Shown here: positions 36,237 through 48,334 of the stretch, piece by piece
Layout of the letters: every line of letters begins with the position of its first letter
Numbering within the stretch: position 1 is the first letter of the stretch
Origin: Phellopilus nigrolimitatus
Taxonomy: Eukaryota > Basidiomycota > Agaricomycetes > Hymenochaetales > Hymenochaetaceae
Reading direction: 5' to 3'
DNA: 64,000 nucleotides
NCBI GenBank assembly: GCA_021029095.1
Contig: JAJOHG010000013.1
Span: forward strand, 62,001-126,000
Position numbers and translations under genes: made by a program
The notes under the pieces: generated by a model
Databases searched by the model: none
What the model was told of the DNA's origin: nothing
Seen by the model: only the letters and a program-made list of their open reading frames with translations

Positions 36237-37800
36237 TCATGCGACAGCGATGGCCTGTGCGGTAGACTCGCCGCCAGGTTGCGCAATACCGTTTGCCCTA
36301 AGATCAGCCAGCCTCTTCTTCTCCTCTTCGAGGAGCTTATTCTGCGCTACCATACGCGCAGGAATAATTTTCCTCCTCTCCGTTGTGATCCTACAATTAC
36401 ATGAACAAGAGGTAAATGGAAGGATAATAGCAAGCTGATCATACCTGAAGTCAAGTCTGTCGACGCCGATCTCTTTCAAGGTCTTCCTTTCTACGAGCGA
36501 ATATTCCTCCGGGTTCTCCCTGTTGAAGTTGAAAGGTTCTTTCAGGCTCACAGGCGGGTTCGTGATAATGCGCGGATTCCGGATATGGTTCTTCGACGCC
36601 GTATGGAGCATGAGCTGGGAAACAGGTCTATTAGTATGTGAACACGTATAAAACGGAGTAGAATTGAGTGTCACAGGATGCATCAGAACGACATCGCCCG
36701 GATCGCCTGTGATTTCAACAAAGTCTTTGCATTGACGAATCTCCTTCAGGTGCGACCAGAATCCGGGGTCGTCCTCTTTCTTCTCGTATGTGGATGTTGA
36801 AGGCGTGAAGGAAAGCCCAGTCGGGAGGACGCCTTCTGGGTGTGCGGCGAGGTACCTAGCGATCAACGGGATTCCATCGGGTGAGATGATAGTGCCTCCG
36901 CCTCGCGGTACAATGGGCGCATATACGGGGATGACGAGTAGCGCTTGTTCAGGAGAATCGAGGTAATGGACCTAGATTAATTTGTTGTCGTGCGCGACGT
37001 GTAAATGTCTAAAACGTCCTTCGGACGAACGCAAAAAGAGAAACGTACGAAAAAGTCCCCGTCGACGTGCCAATTGTCTAAATCAGCAGGGTCAACGTGT
37101 TTGTCTTCGCCTTCGAGTTCGGGGGTTCCGAGGTTTACGATGAAGCCGTCGCCCCAGGTTCCACTCGCTGAATCGATACGTTCTTCGCCGAGGAGGTCCT
37201 TCATTGCCGCCCAAGCCTAGCAATCGACAGTCGCAACAGAATTCAATAATTGCCGATTTAAAAAAAGGCAAAGTGCCGGTCAGGCTGACCTTCGGGGCAA
37301 ACGTCTGCACAGACTCACGGCGGTGGACAGGCATGTGTATACGCTCTTTCGTCCAAGTGCTCTTGTTATTGGGATCCATACCCAAGCGGACCCAGACGCT
37401 CTTCGTCCATTCGTCAACTTTCTCTTGAGTGAAGGCGCTCTTGATCACCACATATCTGCGAATTCAAAATTGAACCTTACGCTCATGGTCAAGAACGAAA
37501 TGAGTGGAGCGAGTAATCGTACCCGTTCTTCAGAAAAAAATTCACGTCCTCTTCTACGAATGACAGGGTCAGTAAAACTTAAGGACAGTTACTGGAGGAG
37601 GGCATACGGGAAAGCTGTTCGTACTGCTTGGTCATGGTTACTCAGATGTCGTACCCCACGCTTACCCCAGGACCGTCTTTATATATCGTCGAGGCCTCGT
37701 GGCGAGCTCCGTGAGACTTCGGCGCAATGTCGGACTCACGGGAGAGCAACATCTGCTCAGCAGTCATCATCGACATCCAAGGGTGAGGCAGAGAAGACAT
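36237..37800 (-). CDS. Phytanoyl-CoA dioxygenase (PhyH)-like protein
   Basis: Predicted Fe(II)/2-oxoglutarate-type oxygenase fold. Start ATG at 37800 (MSSLPHPWMSMMTAEQ). Further exons give EDVNFFLKNG, VVIKSAFTQEKVDEWTKSVW with IHMPVHRRE, GFIVNLG then DNWHVDGDFF, which holds the facial HxD iron ligands, then IARYLAAHPEGVLPTG, GDPGDVVLMHP and, after a short intron, LMLHTASKNHIRNPRIITN, which supplies the distal His and Arg. The tail is helical and charged and ends TAQAIAVA. The substrate is unknown; related proteins are widespread and uncharacterised in basidiomycetes. Exon edges in 36420-37560 are approximate. Confidence 0.8.
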
Positions 37801-38285
37801 CAGCAATTCAGTCAGATTTGAGAGTAAGTTGTTGTCAAAAAAAAGCCGCGATGAAGCATTTGAAGCGATGTATGAGATCACTAGCAAAGTATAGCTGATG
37901 TTATCAGGCAGTTCAAAGGCCCAAGATAGTCCCCTTCGATCATTCAAACCAGTCGGCTCCGTTTTGTATGTAGAACCGCTCACAGAACATCAAGATAAAG
38001 CAAAGACGGAACAGACTGCGTTTCTTTTGTTTCAACTCCGAAGAGTTCTGCCATTGGATTTGCCGAGGGCACATTAGACGTTTTTAAGCCAGACGACTGA
38101 TCTGAGATACTGGATCAAAATTCAAGTGGTCATATGCACTACTTGAACACTCGGCAAAAGGTCTCGAGGTCAGGAGTACGATTTCGCATCACTTACAAGC
38201 AGTTGCGACCTCGAGGCGAGGTGAAGATATGGTCAACTTCGTTGTGTAGAAGTACATGCGAGAGTGCAGGAGTAAGGGAAGGAAG
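37801..38285. other. Intergenic, no gene seen
   Basis: Upstream region of the dioxygenase-like gene and 3' flank of the small Pro-rich gene; both read on the minus strand. Confidence 0.5.
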
Positions 38286-38749
38286 TTACTGGTTAAATGC
38301 CTTCAAGTCGGACTCGTCAAAAGGATCGCCGAATTCTGTGTGCGAGATCAAAAAATCAGCCAGTTTCACCGAGACTCGCAGTCCGTTTGTATCATAGGTA
38401 GTTTGGAGAGAAGCTCACCCTGCTTCAACCTCTCCATGAGATCCACATCGACTAGCTCGTCTTTCCTCCCGCCTTCCCTGCCCTCCCTTCCACCCATCTC
38501 ACCGGTCTGTCCAAAGTTCCTCTTGCTGCCCCCGTCATCACGCTTCCTCGTTTTGAGGTCTCTACTGTGGGCGGAGGGCCCAGATGCGAGGCGGCGCTTT
38601 GTCTGACTCGGGCTCGCCAGCTGCTGGGAGCTGAGCGGGGAGATGGGATTGATCGGGGTCAGGTGCTCAGTCGGAATGTCATCTGGCGGTGGCGAGCCGG
38701 ATGATGGTGTCGACGGAGATGGAGAAACCGGTTCTTGGGGGGAGTTCAT
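38286..38749 (-). CDS. Small Ser/Pro-rich conserved-looking protein, 126 aa
   Basis: Two exons, 38749-38419 and 38335-38286. The protein begins MNSPQEPVSPSPSTPSSG, has a basic middle (QTKRRLASGPSAHSRDLK), a Gly/Arg stretch, then DELVDVDLMERLKQ and, across the intron, EFGDPFDESDLKAFNQ. The short ordered C-terminal motif after a disordered region suggests an adaptor or complex subunit; no family recognised. Divergent from the mitochondrial gene that starts 208 bp away. Confidence 0.68.
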
Positions 38750-38957
38750 TGCTTGAGACGATGAAGGCGATTCGAAATGCGTGTGGTTCCAATAAGTATG
38801 GCTGGATTAGGAATGCGTGTCATGAGCCGACAGACGCGTCTCGACGACGGAAGCATCCTTTCCCTTTTTTTACTTTCTTTCTCGACACGCAGCTCTCAGT
38901 CTCCCTCAGTGCTCGTCTGCGACATTATCGGGTGATTCTAACGTGCTTCTGATTGCC

Positions 38958-40174
38958 ATGTCTCCAACACCGCGGTCATTGGCCAGGTTAACGCGGATGC
39001 GAATCCTCGCGTTGCCGCTCACCGCTGAGGCGTCTACGAGTGGTCAGCACACGTACTATCACTTCCAGACGCCAGCGCCTGTTGAAACAAATGGAAAACC
39101 CAGTCTGCTGAAGAAAGTGACTGGAAAAGCGGCGGAATTGTGGGCAGGATTTGGAAAAGCACCGGAGGGGAGCTGGAAGGTTGGTCAACTGTTTTATGCA
39201 ACATTTTCAAGTGATCGTTCGGGAGTACAGAACTCGCTCATGTTACGAGCTTTGAGCGCATCTTATCTCGAATGATATCCAGCGTTGCGAACCCGGCCCT
39301 TTCTTTTAAAATTTTCGCTCGCAAATTTAAGTAATGCCCATATTTATGTTTTAGCAACGCACCTTCAAATACGGAGAGCGCATCGTGGATCGAATTGATT
39401 TTGAAGAACTCGCCCTTAAGTCAATGGATCCGTCCCTTGGCCCCAAAATATTTCGACTCGGGAAATCTGCAGTGCAAATAAAAGAGAAGGACAATGCGCC
39501 CCTCCCAGTACGTATCTGTCGATTCTCTTGCTTTCCCCATGGAACTGATATACAGGATACTTAAATACGAGCAGATACCTCTCGTCCATCCTGTGTTCTA
39601 CGGAAGTAAAACATCACCCCTTTTAAATCTCCAAGCGCTCTTGAAAAAACGCACTCCGGACCATCGCAGGGGCTTTTATTTCTGGATGTTTATATCACCG
39701 CTGACAGCACCCTTCATGCTCATTCGTACGTCTTTAACTTGCTCTGTGATCCGTCCTCCGAGCTTATATATACTTAAGCTGTGATACCAAACCTACCGTT
39801 CTTCTTCTGTGTTTGGAGGTCCTGGCATCACTACAAAGGTTCGCTTGAATTGTATCTTTTATGTCATTGTCGTCGCTAATTTTTTGTGTTATCTAGCATT
39901 CAAAGCATCATCTTATTTAGAAGCTCTGCTAAAAAGGGGCCTGATCGAACCCGAATCAAACATTGGACTCGATAGAATTTATGAAAAATACCGGCCGGCC
40001 TCGGATTCGTCGACCACATTACCTTTAGGTTCACGTTCAAACGTGGAGGGACGGATTTTGCTCAGTAAAGAAGCCGTCCCGAAAATCGTCTCGTTTTTCG
40101 AGCTTCCGCCGATTGCCGAGGCGGACCTGTACCGTGCTCTCGATCAAACAGGAAAACGCTTGAGGAAAGCATGA
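38958..40174 (+). CDS. Mitochondrial K+/H+ exchange-related protein (Mit_KHE1 family)
   Basis: Inner-membrane-associated family related to yeast YDL183C. Five exons: 38958-39179, 39355-39507, 39575-39725, 39779-39838 and 39897-40174, all in phase. Family features in order: MRILALPLT near the start after a presequence-like SPTPRSLARLTR, KAAELWAGFGKAPEGSWK, KYGERIVDRIDFEELALKS, HPVFYGS, KRTPDHRRGFYFWMFISPLTAPFML, PNLPFFFCVWRSWHHYKA, and a C-terminal regulatory-looking part ending GKRLRKA. The hydrophobic pair of segments is the likely membrane hairpin. I infer a role in mitochondrial potassium or volume balance from the family name only. Confidence 0.85.
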
Positions 40175-40588
40175 TGTTGCCATATTATTATTTCTTTGTG
40201 AGCTTCATCCTTATTCTGTCTATTTGGCCTCTTATCGTGTTAGCTTCAGATACACCAGTAGATATACTCTTACCTTGTTGCTGTCGACTCTGATGCTCCA
40301 GTTTCGGCAGAACTTGGTAGTAGCTTATGCGGCTCTGCGCGAGGGATACTTTTTTCTGCGATGGACAAGCTGAACTACATCATCATTCGGTCACTCGGTC
40401 GCGCAAATACAAAACATACTTATCTTAGAAACCATGTACTCGCATATGTGCCCTTGTAGCATTATAAATTAGACGCTTTCTTGTGTATAGCCATCACCCC
40501 TAATTCGGCAAACGATCGACGTCGATCTCAGAGCAAGGTGATTCGGAGCCTTCTTACTCACTCTGCAAAAACTTGCTTTTTGAAACCT
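40175..40588. other. Intergenic between mitochondrial gene and F-box gene
   Basis: No gene seen. The F-box reading frame is open further upstream to about 40481, so an earlier start is possible. Confidence 0.45.
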
Positions 40589-42718
40589 ATGACTTCGCGT
40601 CGACGTGTGGTCGTACTAGGACAAGGCAAAAATTCTACTGCAAGCATGCCGCCTACTTCACTGACATCGTCTTTCCGACCGCGCAATCCGAAGTATATCC
40701 CGCCTCTAGGAAATCAGTGTCCAATCGAAGAGGTTCTTCCTCCGGAGGTCCTGGCTTACATATTTGAATTAGGGACACAGGGAGAGGAAAATTCAGACGA
40801 GTGGGATGAAGTCGAGGAAGATGACGGTGATGAGGCATACGAGGATGTCGACTCCGATGATGAAAGCGACTTCGGCGTGGATTCGATGAGAGTGGGAAAG
40901 GTAAAAATTACGGACGATACGGACGATGGTGAGGGGGATACCGCAGAGTTTCTGCCCTTCCAGGTGCGCATGTCTCACGTGTGTCGACGTTGGCGACAGG
41001 TCGCGATCGATACGCCTGTGCTGTGGTCCCGCCTCAGCTTCTCTGAGCCGCCGCCTTTTGACAAAAGCAAAGAATGGATTTTGCGCTCGAAGCAATCACC
41101 TCTCGATATAAATATTGATGTCACCCTCCCTGAAGAAGCAGCCTTTCCCATGGTTGGCCTCGTTGATACAGAACAGGTACCCGGATCCTCAAGACCAGAA
41201 TACTGCGGAAGATTCCAGTAAACACACTGACGCGCAAAAGGCAAAGGAAACCCTTTCAGAAATAGCATTGCAGGACATCGGGCAGATAATGGACCTGATA
41301 ATTCCTCATGTCTCGCGTTGGCGGACATTCGAGCTTTCAGTGAGCACGTACGCACACATGTACTTTGTGTTGAACCAGTTGGGAAAATGCAGTGCGGACC
41401 CGGGTGCACCAATACTTGAAACGTTCAGTCTATTTTGCTACGACGACAGCGAAGATACTGGATTCGAGAGATTTGTCTTCGATGAACTTCGAACCCACTT
41501 TATGCCTTTTGGCGGATATGTCCCAAAACTTGCGCAAGTTGGGCTTTGGGGAGTCCATCTAGACTGGAGTATTTTCATACCGCCAAGCGAACGTTCCGTT
41601 GAAGCCTTACAGACCCTGCCATCTACAACCACGAGTTTGACAGATATCGAACTTGCATATCATGCTAAGGACGTTCGTCCCACGTACGTTGACTTTGTTA
41701 ACATCCTTCGCTGTGCAACCAGTCTTTCCTCCCTGAAACTATCCTGTTCCGGACCGGCACCTCCTCCTGAAGGTCACATATCGACCCGCTATTTCTTCCT
41801 ACCCTGCGTAACCTCCGTCTCGCGTTTTTGGACGAGGACTACGCTAGCAAACTACTACGCCAACTCTACGCCCCTGGCCTGACAAGCATATCACTTGATT
41901 TTGATGAAAGCGACTTCACGGAGTTCATACATCGCTTGGTTGCTCCGAAGCCAATGCCACTTTCTCCACCGCCAATTTCAAAATACCAATTGTCCTTCCT
42001 CCTGATATGGACTCTTCACTCGGAAAGCCGCACGATAGATCCTTCGAAGCCCGCGTCAATTCTGGCTAACGTGACCGACGTAAAGCTGAGCGGCATGCCG
42101 TGTGCAGATGCTTCAGCAGGTGTGTTCTACGCGGCGTGCCCACGTCTAAAGCGCCTGTATCTCAACATGCACTTCCTTCCCTTGTCCTTTTTCACGCTGT
42201 TAATGCAGCAGACGGAGATTGAGCGTACAACAGTCAACGGGCGACCGGTCGAGGCGGCGCGAATCGTTATGCCAGAGGGTCCGCAGTTAATGGCAAACTC
42301 GGCGTCCAGGGGAGCCTTGGTGTGTACGCGGCTGGAGACGCTCACAGTGTCGGGCATGGATGGCGACGCGCTTGTCACGCTCGTGAAGACGCGCAAGGCC
42401 CTTGGCGCGCCCCTGCGCGAACTCAACGTCGACGAAATGGACACCGTGACCGACGACGATCTCGAGTGGTTAGAAGCCAACGTCGAAGATGTGAACGTGG
42501 TGGAGATCAGTGACGATGAGGGGGAAAGCGTCGAGGGAGATGAGGACGAGGAGGATGAAAACGGCGAGGGGGTCGACGAGGAGGACGGAGGCGGCGAGGG
42601 TGAAGGTGATGGTGGGAATGGCGGTGCTGAGGCAGGAGGAGGTCCTGGTGAGTACTTCGTGATAGGCACGGGTCTACAAGATGCACCATGGGCTATCGAC
42701 TCCGAGGACCTTGATTGA
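40589..42718 (+). CDS. F-box protein with leucine-rich-like C-terminus
   Basis: Probable substrate receptor of an SCF ubiquitin ligase. The F-box is IEEVLPPEVLAYIFELG (40727-40777) and FQVRMSHVCRRWRQVAIDTP (about 40961-41021), interrupted by an acidic insert. Then follow WSRLSFSEPPPF, IPHVSRWRTFEL, repeated leucine-rich-like segments such as VPKLAQVGLWGV and LRNLRLAFLDEDY, and a strongly acidic C-terminus. Two frame changes, one base too many near 41175 and one too few near 41785, lie between these conserved parts; no convincing intron explains either. The start at 40589 was chosen as a compromise; ATGs at 40646 and upstream are alternatives. Confidence 0.75.
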
Positions 42719-43197
42719 GACGACGATGTTGTAGAATAGTTTCAAGTGATGTATCTTCCATGACATGCGGAATGCCTGGATATACACAAAATACTTTGTT
42801 CAACCTGTGGACTCTACAAGGCAAAAGGCAAGTCACTTAGAAAAGGTGACGTCTGCCTCTAGACGGTTCTGTTTGCAGAAAATGGGACTAATTGATGAAT
42901 TCAGAAATTCTTATAACATTCCAGGCCAGGCTTTCGAGATTTCCCTTCTCTAAGATGTAGCGCCTCTTGTCGCACTTTAGTAGGAGGCGATGGTTGCTGA
43001 ACGTCGCGAGAAAGAAGTGAAGCTCTCCTTCACCGACGCATGTATGCTGGGATATTAAATACACCATTAAATCATATTAAATCACTGTTTTACAAAGAGC
43101 CAAGAAAAGCCGTGTTTGGGTCAAAAACCGTCGTTTCATCAAGAAATATGAGATCAAGTCTGTTAGTCCCGTTCCCGACCGCAACCCGACTAAGGAA
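42719..43197. other. Intergenic between convergent genes
   Basis: 3' flanks; nothing recognised. Confidence 0.5.
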
Positions 43198-44031
43198 CTA
43201 CACCTCCCCATCTGGCGGCGGCTGGTCTGCCGGCCGCTCGACGAGCACCGTCCACGGCACCTCCGCAACACCGAACACGACGTCCGGCACCTCGTCCTCC
43301 CCGTCTTCGTGGCTGCCGTCGAAGCTCTTCGCCTTGCCCTTCCCGCCATCCCCGTACTCATCTTCTCCAGCGCCCACACCGGCGACGTCACGCTCTGCCC
43401 ACGCACGTGGGCGGTACGGCGAGGGCATCGCGATCATGACGTTGACCTGGAGTTTTGCGTGCTCCATGACGGGTTGCTCTGGCACGGCCTCGCGCGGCTC
43501 AGAGCCGTACGTCGCAGCGTCGGAGGAGGCAGGCGGCGGGGCGTGTGTGCGCCAGAAGAACGGAAAAGACGGGCGCCAGCGCTCGCTCGCCTGCGCGAGC
43601 CCGAGGGATGCGGTCTGCAGGAAGTTCGAGCGGACGGGTGTGTGCACCCGGCGCTCGCCCGAGCCTGTGAGCGTGTCGGAGATGATGCGAACGGAAACGG
43701 GCTGGAAAGATCAACGGGCGGCGAACGGTGATAGATCGGTACGCAGAACATTTTGTGCACAGGAGCGGCGCACCATCAAGCTTTTCCATTGCACGTCGCC
43801 GTCGTCCGGGGCAATCCACGCATCCCAGAGCTTTGGCTTTTTGCCAAAGCCGCGCCGGCGCTGGCCCGGCTGAGGCGGGAGGATGATGCCCTGTGCGAGG
43901 GCCTCCTGCACGCGGCGCTGGAAGCGGCGGCGGATGACGAGGGAGCGGATGACAATCGCACAGGAGACGGCGAGCAAGAGGAGGAGCGTCGCAAGGAAGG
44001 TGAAGCTGTTTACGACAAAATTTGCGGCCAT
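43198..44031 (-). CDS. Membrane-anchored protein of unknown function, 253 aa
   Basis: Two exons, 44031-43774 and 43701-43198, joined in phase 0. The N-terminus is a signal anchor (FLATLLLLLAVSCAIVIRSL) followed by basic RRRFQRR, so the rest is probably cytosolic. After PKLWDAWI the second exon carries PVSVRIISDTLTGSGERR, SNFLQTASLGLAQASERW, a LQVNVMIAMPSPYRPR segment and VPDVVFGVAEVPW at the end. A long coding region opposite a GC-rich antisense reading frame; this strand was chosen because the two exons splice cleanly and the residue composition is normal. Family not recognised. Confidence 0.75.
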
Positions 44032-44595
44032 GATCAGCCAGTTAGTCCGCTAAAGAATAAGCGGCGTGATGCGCGATTGAGAAGGGAAAGGGACGGGAAG
44101 CGGATCGTCCCGACTTTGGCGACGGATATACGTGATATAGGGAAATTATAGGGAAATTCTAAGCACGCACAGGTAGAGCGAGGACGAGGTAGCGAGGGTG
44201 CCGTTGCCGCTGTTGCTGTCGACGTCGTTGCTGGCAGAGCTGCTGCTAACGCCGGTCTGGGACGGGAGGCCTGTTTGAGAAGAAAGGGTCGACAGACGTA
44301 GACGACGGGGCTCCCGTCGTTGTCATTGTCGGCGGGGATGAGGAAGACATGAGAGTCGAGGTGGTGGATGGAGACCAAAGATGAGAGCGTAATTTGGTGG
44401 GGCGGGCAGCGCGGGCTTGTGCACAGGAGGCAGTATCCGAATCAATTGTAAATCTGAGACTCGTAACTACGCAGTACAACTACACAAGAGCCGCGGACGA
44501 GAAATCTTCAGGAGCACACTGCAAATACATTGGCATAAATACATATATTTTGTTCATCATGCACATCCACTCAATCAACTCACAAGCGAGCGCGG
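44032..44595. other. Intergenic, no gene seen
   Basis: Promoter side of the membrane-anchored gene and 3' flank of the small gene at 44596. Confidence 0.45.
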
Positions 44596-44928
44596 TCAAT
44601 TGGGCGGCGGCAGCTTCCTCGCCTCCTCCCGTGCCTTCCGTCTGCTTCCCATCATCATCTCCACGTAGTCCGCACCACCAAGCACCGGGCCATCACTCTG
44701 CGCCCGCTTTACAGACACCCCCGCCGCCTTGTCCTTCAGCCCGGTTCTCCGCTTAACGTTCACGCTCGCACTCGTAGACGCCTTGGGCGCATGCATAATA
44801 GCATTCGGCACCTGAGACACGCTCGACGCAGTCTTTTTCTGTGTAACATTGGTTCGCAATCCGCTCGAGCCTCAAGTATGTGTAGCTGGACGTACCACGC
44901 GCTTGTGAAGCTTAGCGCTGCAACCCAT
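44596..44928 (-). CDS. Small basic conserved-looking protein, 91 aa
   Basis: Two exons, 44928-44896 (MGCSAKLHKRV) and 44838-44596, joined in phase 0 by a GTACGT...ACAG intron. The rest reads KKTASSVSQVPNAIMHAPKA, KRRTGLKDKAAG and PVLGGADYVEMMMGSRRKAREEA. MGC at the start is a possible N-myristoylation/palmitoylation signal (Gly2, Cys3). Function unknown. Easily missed because the first exon is only 11 codons. Confidence 0.72.
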
Positions 44929-45639
44929 TCCAATGTAGAGGTCGCGATGTTTATGCAGAACGGACCTCGAAAATAATGAGACTAAATCGAAATAAAGCTG
45001 ATTACGTACCCACTCGCTTTCGGTCAGGGTAAGTAACTTACAATGCACTTCAAGCTAATATCGATTGATCTACCATTTTGACTTTGGTTACCAGACTGGT
45101 CTGGTTCAGGCTTGTTTGATGCAAACAGAGTACATGCATAATAAAGGCATAACAATCAGGTTTCGTGCATAGTTCCGGTCTAGAGGAACCGTGTTGTGAG
45201 TATACAAGAAGGCTCCGGACCTTCAACCCCACAGACACAGGATCAAACATATCAGGTCTTCAGGAGAAATTTACAGACATTAACGACCGTGAACTGAGTC
45301 GGGTTCTTTTCATAACCAACATTCTGATGGAGTACATACAACGCATAATTCAGGACAGCAACAATGCCAGTTTTGTAAAGGTTTTTGACTTCCTGCCTGA
45401 CGAACGCGCTGCAATAAGGGACCTTGTGGCCACACAAGGCCAGAAGTTAGTTAAATCATGGTCTGTGTGGTGTGCGTTCCTACAGTCTCTCTTGAAATTG
45501 AAGTTGTTGCCCGTGCTGAAGCACGAATCGGTTAGGACGGCCTAACACAACGCGCCTCGGCACAACCGGCACGATCCACACTACACCGCCACACGATGAT
45601 CGACGCGTGCTCTACAGCTGTTGACTTGTGCAATCGACG
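44929..45639. other. Intergenic with one doubtful reading frame
   Basis: An open frame of 126 codons on the plus strand (45165-45545) ends LPVLKHESVRTA. It lacks introns, family resemblance and coding character, so it is not annotated as a gene. Confidence 0.3.
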
Positions 45640-47285
45640 ATGGTCCTTGAGATCCGGAACGTCCGCCTTCCACACGACGACATCCTTTTCGGCAAGCAAT
45701 GCGTGTACACCATTCGCTGCGAAGGAGACAAAGTCACAGAAATCAGCATGCAAGGTACAGCTACGTATGATATCGAACGCGAGGACGCGAAAGGCGTGCA
45801 AAGTGTTGACGGAAGAGGTGGTCTGCTACTTCCATCGTGAGGGGACTACTAATAGTATCTGAAACACCGTTCTTACACGCTATTATTCTTGATCTGCTTA
45901 TAGATTATGCCATTCGCACATCCACCTGGACAAGTGTTACATCCTAAACCAAAGCGAGCCATTAACCACCGGGTATTGCTCCAATCCTCTGCCATAAATC
46001 TGCACTGTTCCTGGACATTTGGTCTCTAGCCTATTCTCCGAGGCCCTCCGGCTCACTTCTGATGCAAAAGCGACATTCGGGGCCAACGAGGACGACCTCT
46101 ACGCCCGCGGGGACAGGCTCATCCGCGCAAGCGTCGAGGCGGGCGTCACGTCCATGCGGGCACACGTCGAGGTCGACAGAACTGTCCGCAGTGCTTGCAT
46201 AGATGCAGGCGTCAAGCTCAAGCGTGCGTGGGAGGGCGTCTGCGACGTCCATATTGCCCGTAAATCTACTCCCTCTCAGGCGCGGTGCCCGTTCTAACGA
46301 GCATTTACTCGACGCTTACTGCCCTGATAAGTCTTCATGCAAGATCCCATGTTCGATGCACCGGAGGACACCCGTCCGGGGGAGAACGCAGCGCTCCTCC
46401 GCGCAGCCGCATTGCAATACGCCGGGGCATACTCCGCCATCGGCTCGGCACCCTACGTGGAGCGCACGCGGGCGCAGCAGCTGGCGAACATCGAGCTCGT
46501 GCTCACGCTGGCCCGCGAGCGCGGCGCAGACGTCGACTTCCACCTCGACTACGACCTCACGCCTCTTCCGGAATCCCCGGAATCCAGCGCAGCGCCGCTG
46601 ATATACGCGCTCATCGCCACACTTCAGGAAGCACTGCTGGGAGGAGCGCATGCGTGGGCGAGCCGTTACGGTCGGGCACGCATCGCGGCTCGCTCTCTTC
46701 TCGCCCGCACAACTGGCCTGACCTGCGCGCGCGCATCGGCGACCTCCCTATCTACTTCGTCGGGCTCCCGCAGAGCGACCTGTACATGATAGGCCGCGGC
46801 GACGCCCACGCGCCGCGCGGGACAATCAACGTCTGCGCGCTGCGCGCAGCACACGGGTTCCGCGTGGCGATGGCGGTGAACAACGTCGGGAATGCGTTCA
46901 CGCCGCAGGGCGCGCCGGACCCGCTCGGCCTGTGCCCGCTGGGGGTGGCGGTCTACCAGGACGGAACGGTGGCCGGGTGCAGGGACCTCCTGGTGCGTTC
47001 GCGCCGGCGCACGTTCTATGGACTCAGTCCTCATAGCTGAATCACTCTATCGGCTCACAGGAGGCAGTCTCGATCGGATCCAAGCGCGCGATAGGTCTGG
47101 ACGGCGCTACCGGGCTCGTGCCCAGCGTCGGAACAGCCGCAGACTTCGTTGTATTGCACGACAACCACACTGTTCAGGCTGCGGCGCTCGAGCCGTGCTA
47201 CGACCGGACGACCATCAAGGGCGGGAAAATGGTGGCCTGGCGGAAAAGCAGCCAATGGATGGTGCCGAGGATCGAGAAGGAATGA
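45640..47285 (+). pseudogene. Cytosine-deaminase-like amidohydrolase, frame-shifted
   Basis: Metal-dependent hydrolase of the amidohydrolase superfamily. Exons: 45640-45836, 45904-45972, 46030-46259, from 46332, and a last exon from about 47061 to 47285. The metal-binding HSHIHLDKC lies at 45912-45938; MRAHVEVDRTV, HLDYDLTPLP, VTVGHASRLALFSPAQ (a second metal His) and VNNVGNAFTPQG follow. One extra base at about 46650 and one at about 46719 (CTGGCC-T-GACCTG) put the VTVGHAS and DLRARIGDLPIYF segments in different frames from the start. All motifs are kept, so either the lesions are recent or they are assembly errors; if the latter, this is a normal gene. Confidence 0.75.
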
Positions 47286-48334
47286 AGTTAGATCGAAAGA
47301 AGCAGAGGCTCGAGTTTGCGGAGTACTGCTCGATTTTCGAGGACGAGTTACCCTTTAAAAACAATGTTCGGAGTAGTACAGTACATGTAGTCCTCTCGTT
47401 AGGTTCAGCCTCATTGGACATTCCAGTCTAAGCTTATGCTCGGCCTTACATGTACAATAACATATTTTTTCCAAGTAATAAGCAATGCGTATGCGCAACT
47501 GCGAGAAAGTTCGTGGCCCATTGACGTCTCCGTGAAGATCGTGTGTGATCTTTGATAGGAATGCGCGAGCCCGTTCGAAGTCGCCCCCAGACTCCAGGAC
47601 AGAATCGAAAGAACTGAGCGCGCTTCGCAAGTGCCCGACAAGCCTCGGCATCTTTACCTCCACTCTTGGCATCCCGAGCATGTTTGTGGCTGAAATACGG
47701 TCGCTACACTGCTTCGAAGCATGCGCGATGCCGGATACTCTCCGAGCCCTTACAACGAGCGTGTGCCAGAGTAAGCTGCGTCTGCCAGTGGCTAAGTTTA
47801 TTCTCAATCCATTTTTAGAAGTATTTCTCAAAGCGTTCTCAGGTTGACGAGCAACATGCAAAGTAGGTACCCAGATATACATGTCCATATGGTGAGGTCT
47901 GTCATTCTGACAACCTTCACGAACCCAAAGCCGCCCAAGTCGAGCATACACGTAGCTCCGGATAGTTAAGACGTGTCCCGACACAGAGCTATTGCTGTGT
48001 AGAATCGCCATTCAGAATCAGTTGAGCGCAAAGTGCATAGGCAGGCACTCGGCTGAAAAAGAACCTGGAACGGGCTAGCTTGAGATCCAAGGTCAGCACT
48101 CCGTTACGGCTTGCATACTTAATGGAGGCTTGGAGATGTGCAATGAAGCGCGTCCATGGCGATGGGCCCATCCGCAAGGAGGCGGCCGTCTTGTTCGGGC
48201 CTTAAACATTCGCGCTTTAAAAGGCTTCAACAACGGATGCTGAGTACAGAAAACAAAAACCCCAAAGCACGGGTACATGGTACATACAAGGGGTTTACGA
48301 GCATCAGGCCAACTCCGTCAACACACCATTAAGC
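47286..48334. other. Long non-coding-looking stretch and promoter of family copy 1
   Basis: An open frame of 218 codons on the minus strand (47355-48011) has no family resemblance and is not called. The 48000-48300 part is a diverged version of the promoter region found before copies 2 and 3. Confidence 0.4.
48215..48228 (+). promoter_or_regulatory. TATA-like box of family copy 1
   Basis: CTTTAAAAGGCTTC, about 120 bp before the start codon; the diverged counterpart of TATAAGAAGGCCTC before copies 2 and 3. Confidence 0.5.

Noticed and set aside
42127..42689. Ser/Pro-rich minus-strand open frame opposite the F-box gene
   Set aside because: Mirror of the acidic GAG/GAC-rich C-terminus of the F-box protein.
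47355..48011. 218-codon open frame on the minus strand
   Set aside because: No family, no promoter context and irregular composition. Could be chance; kept as intergenic.
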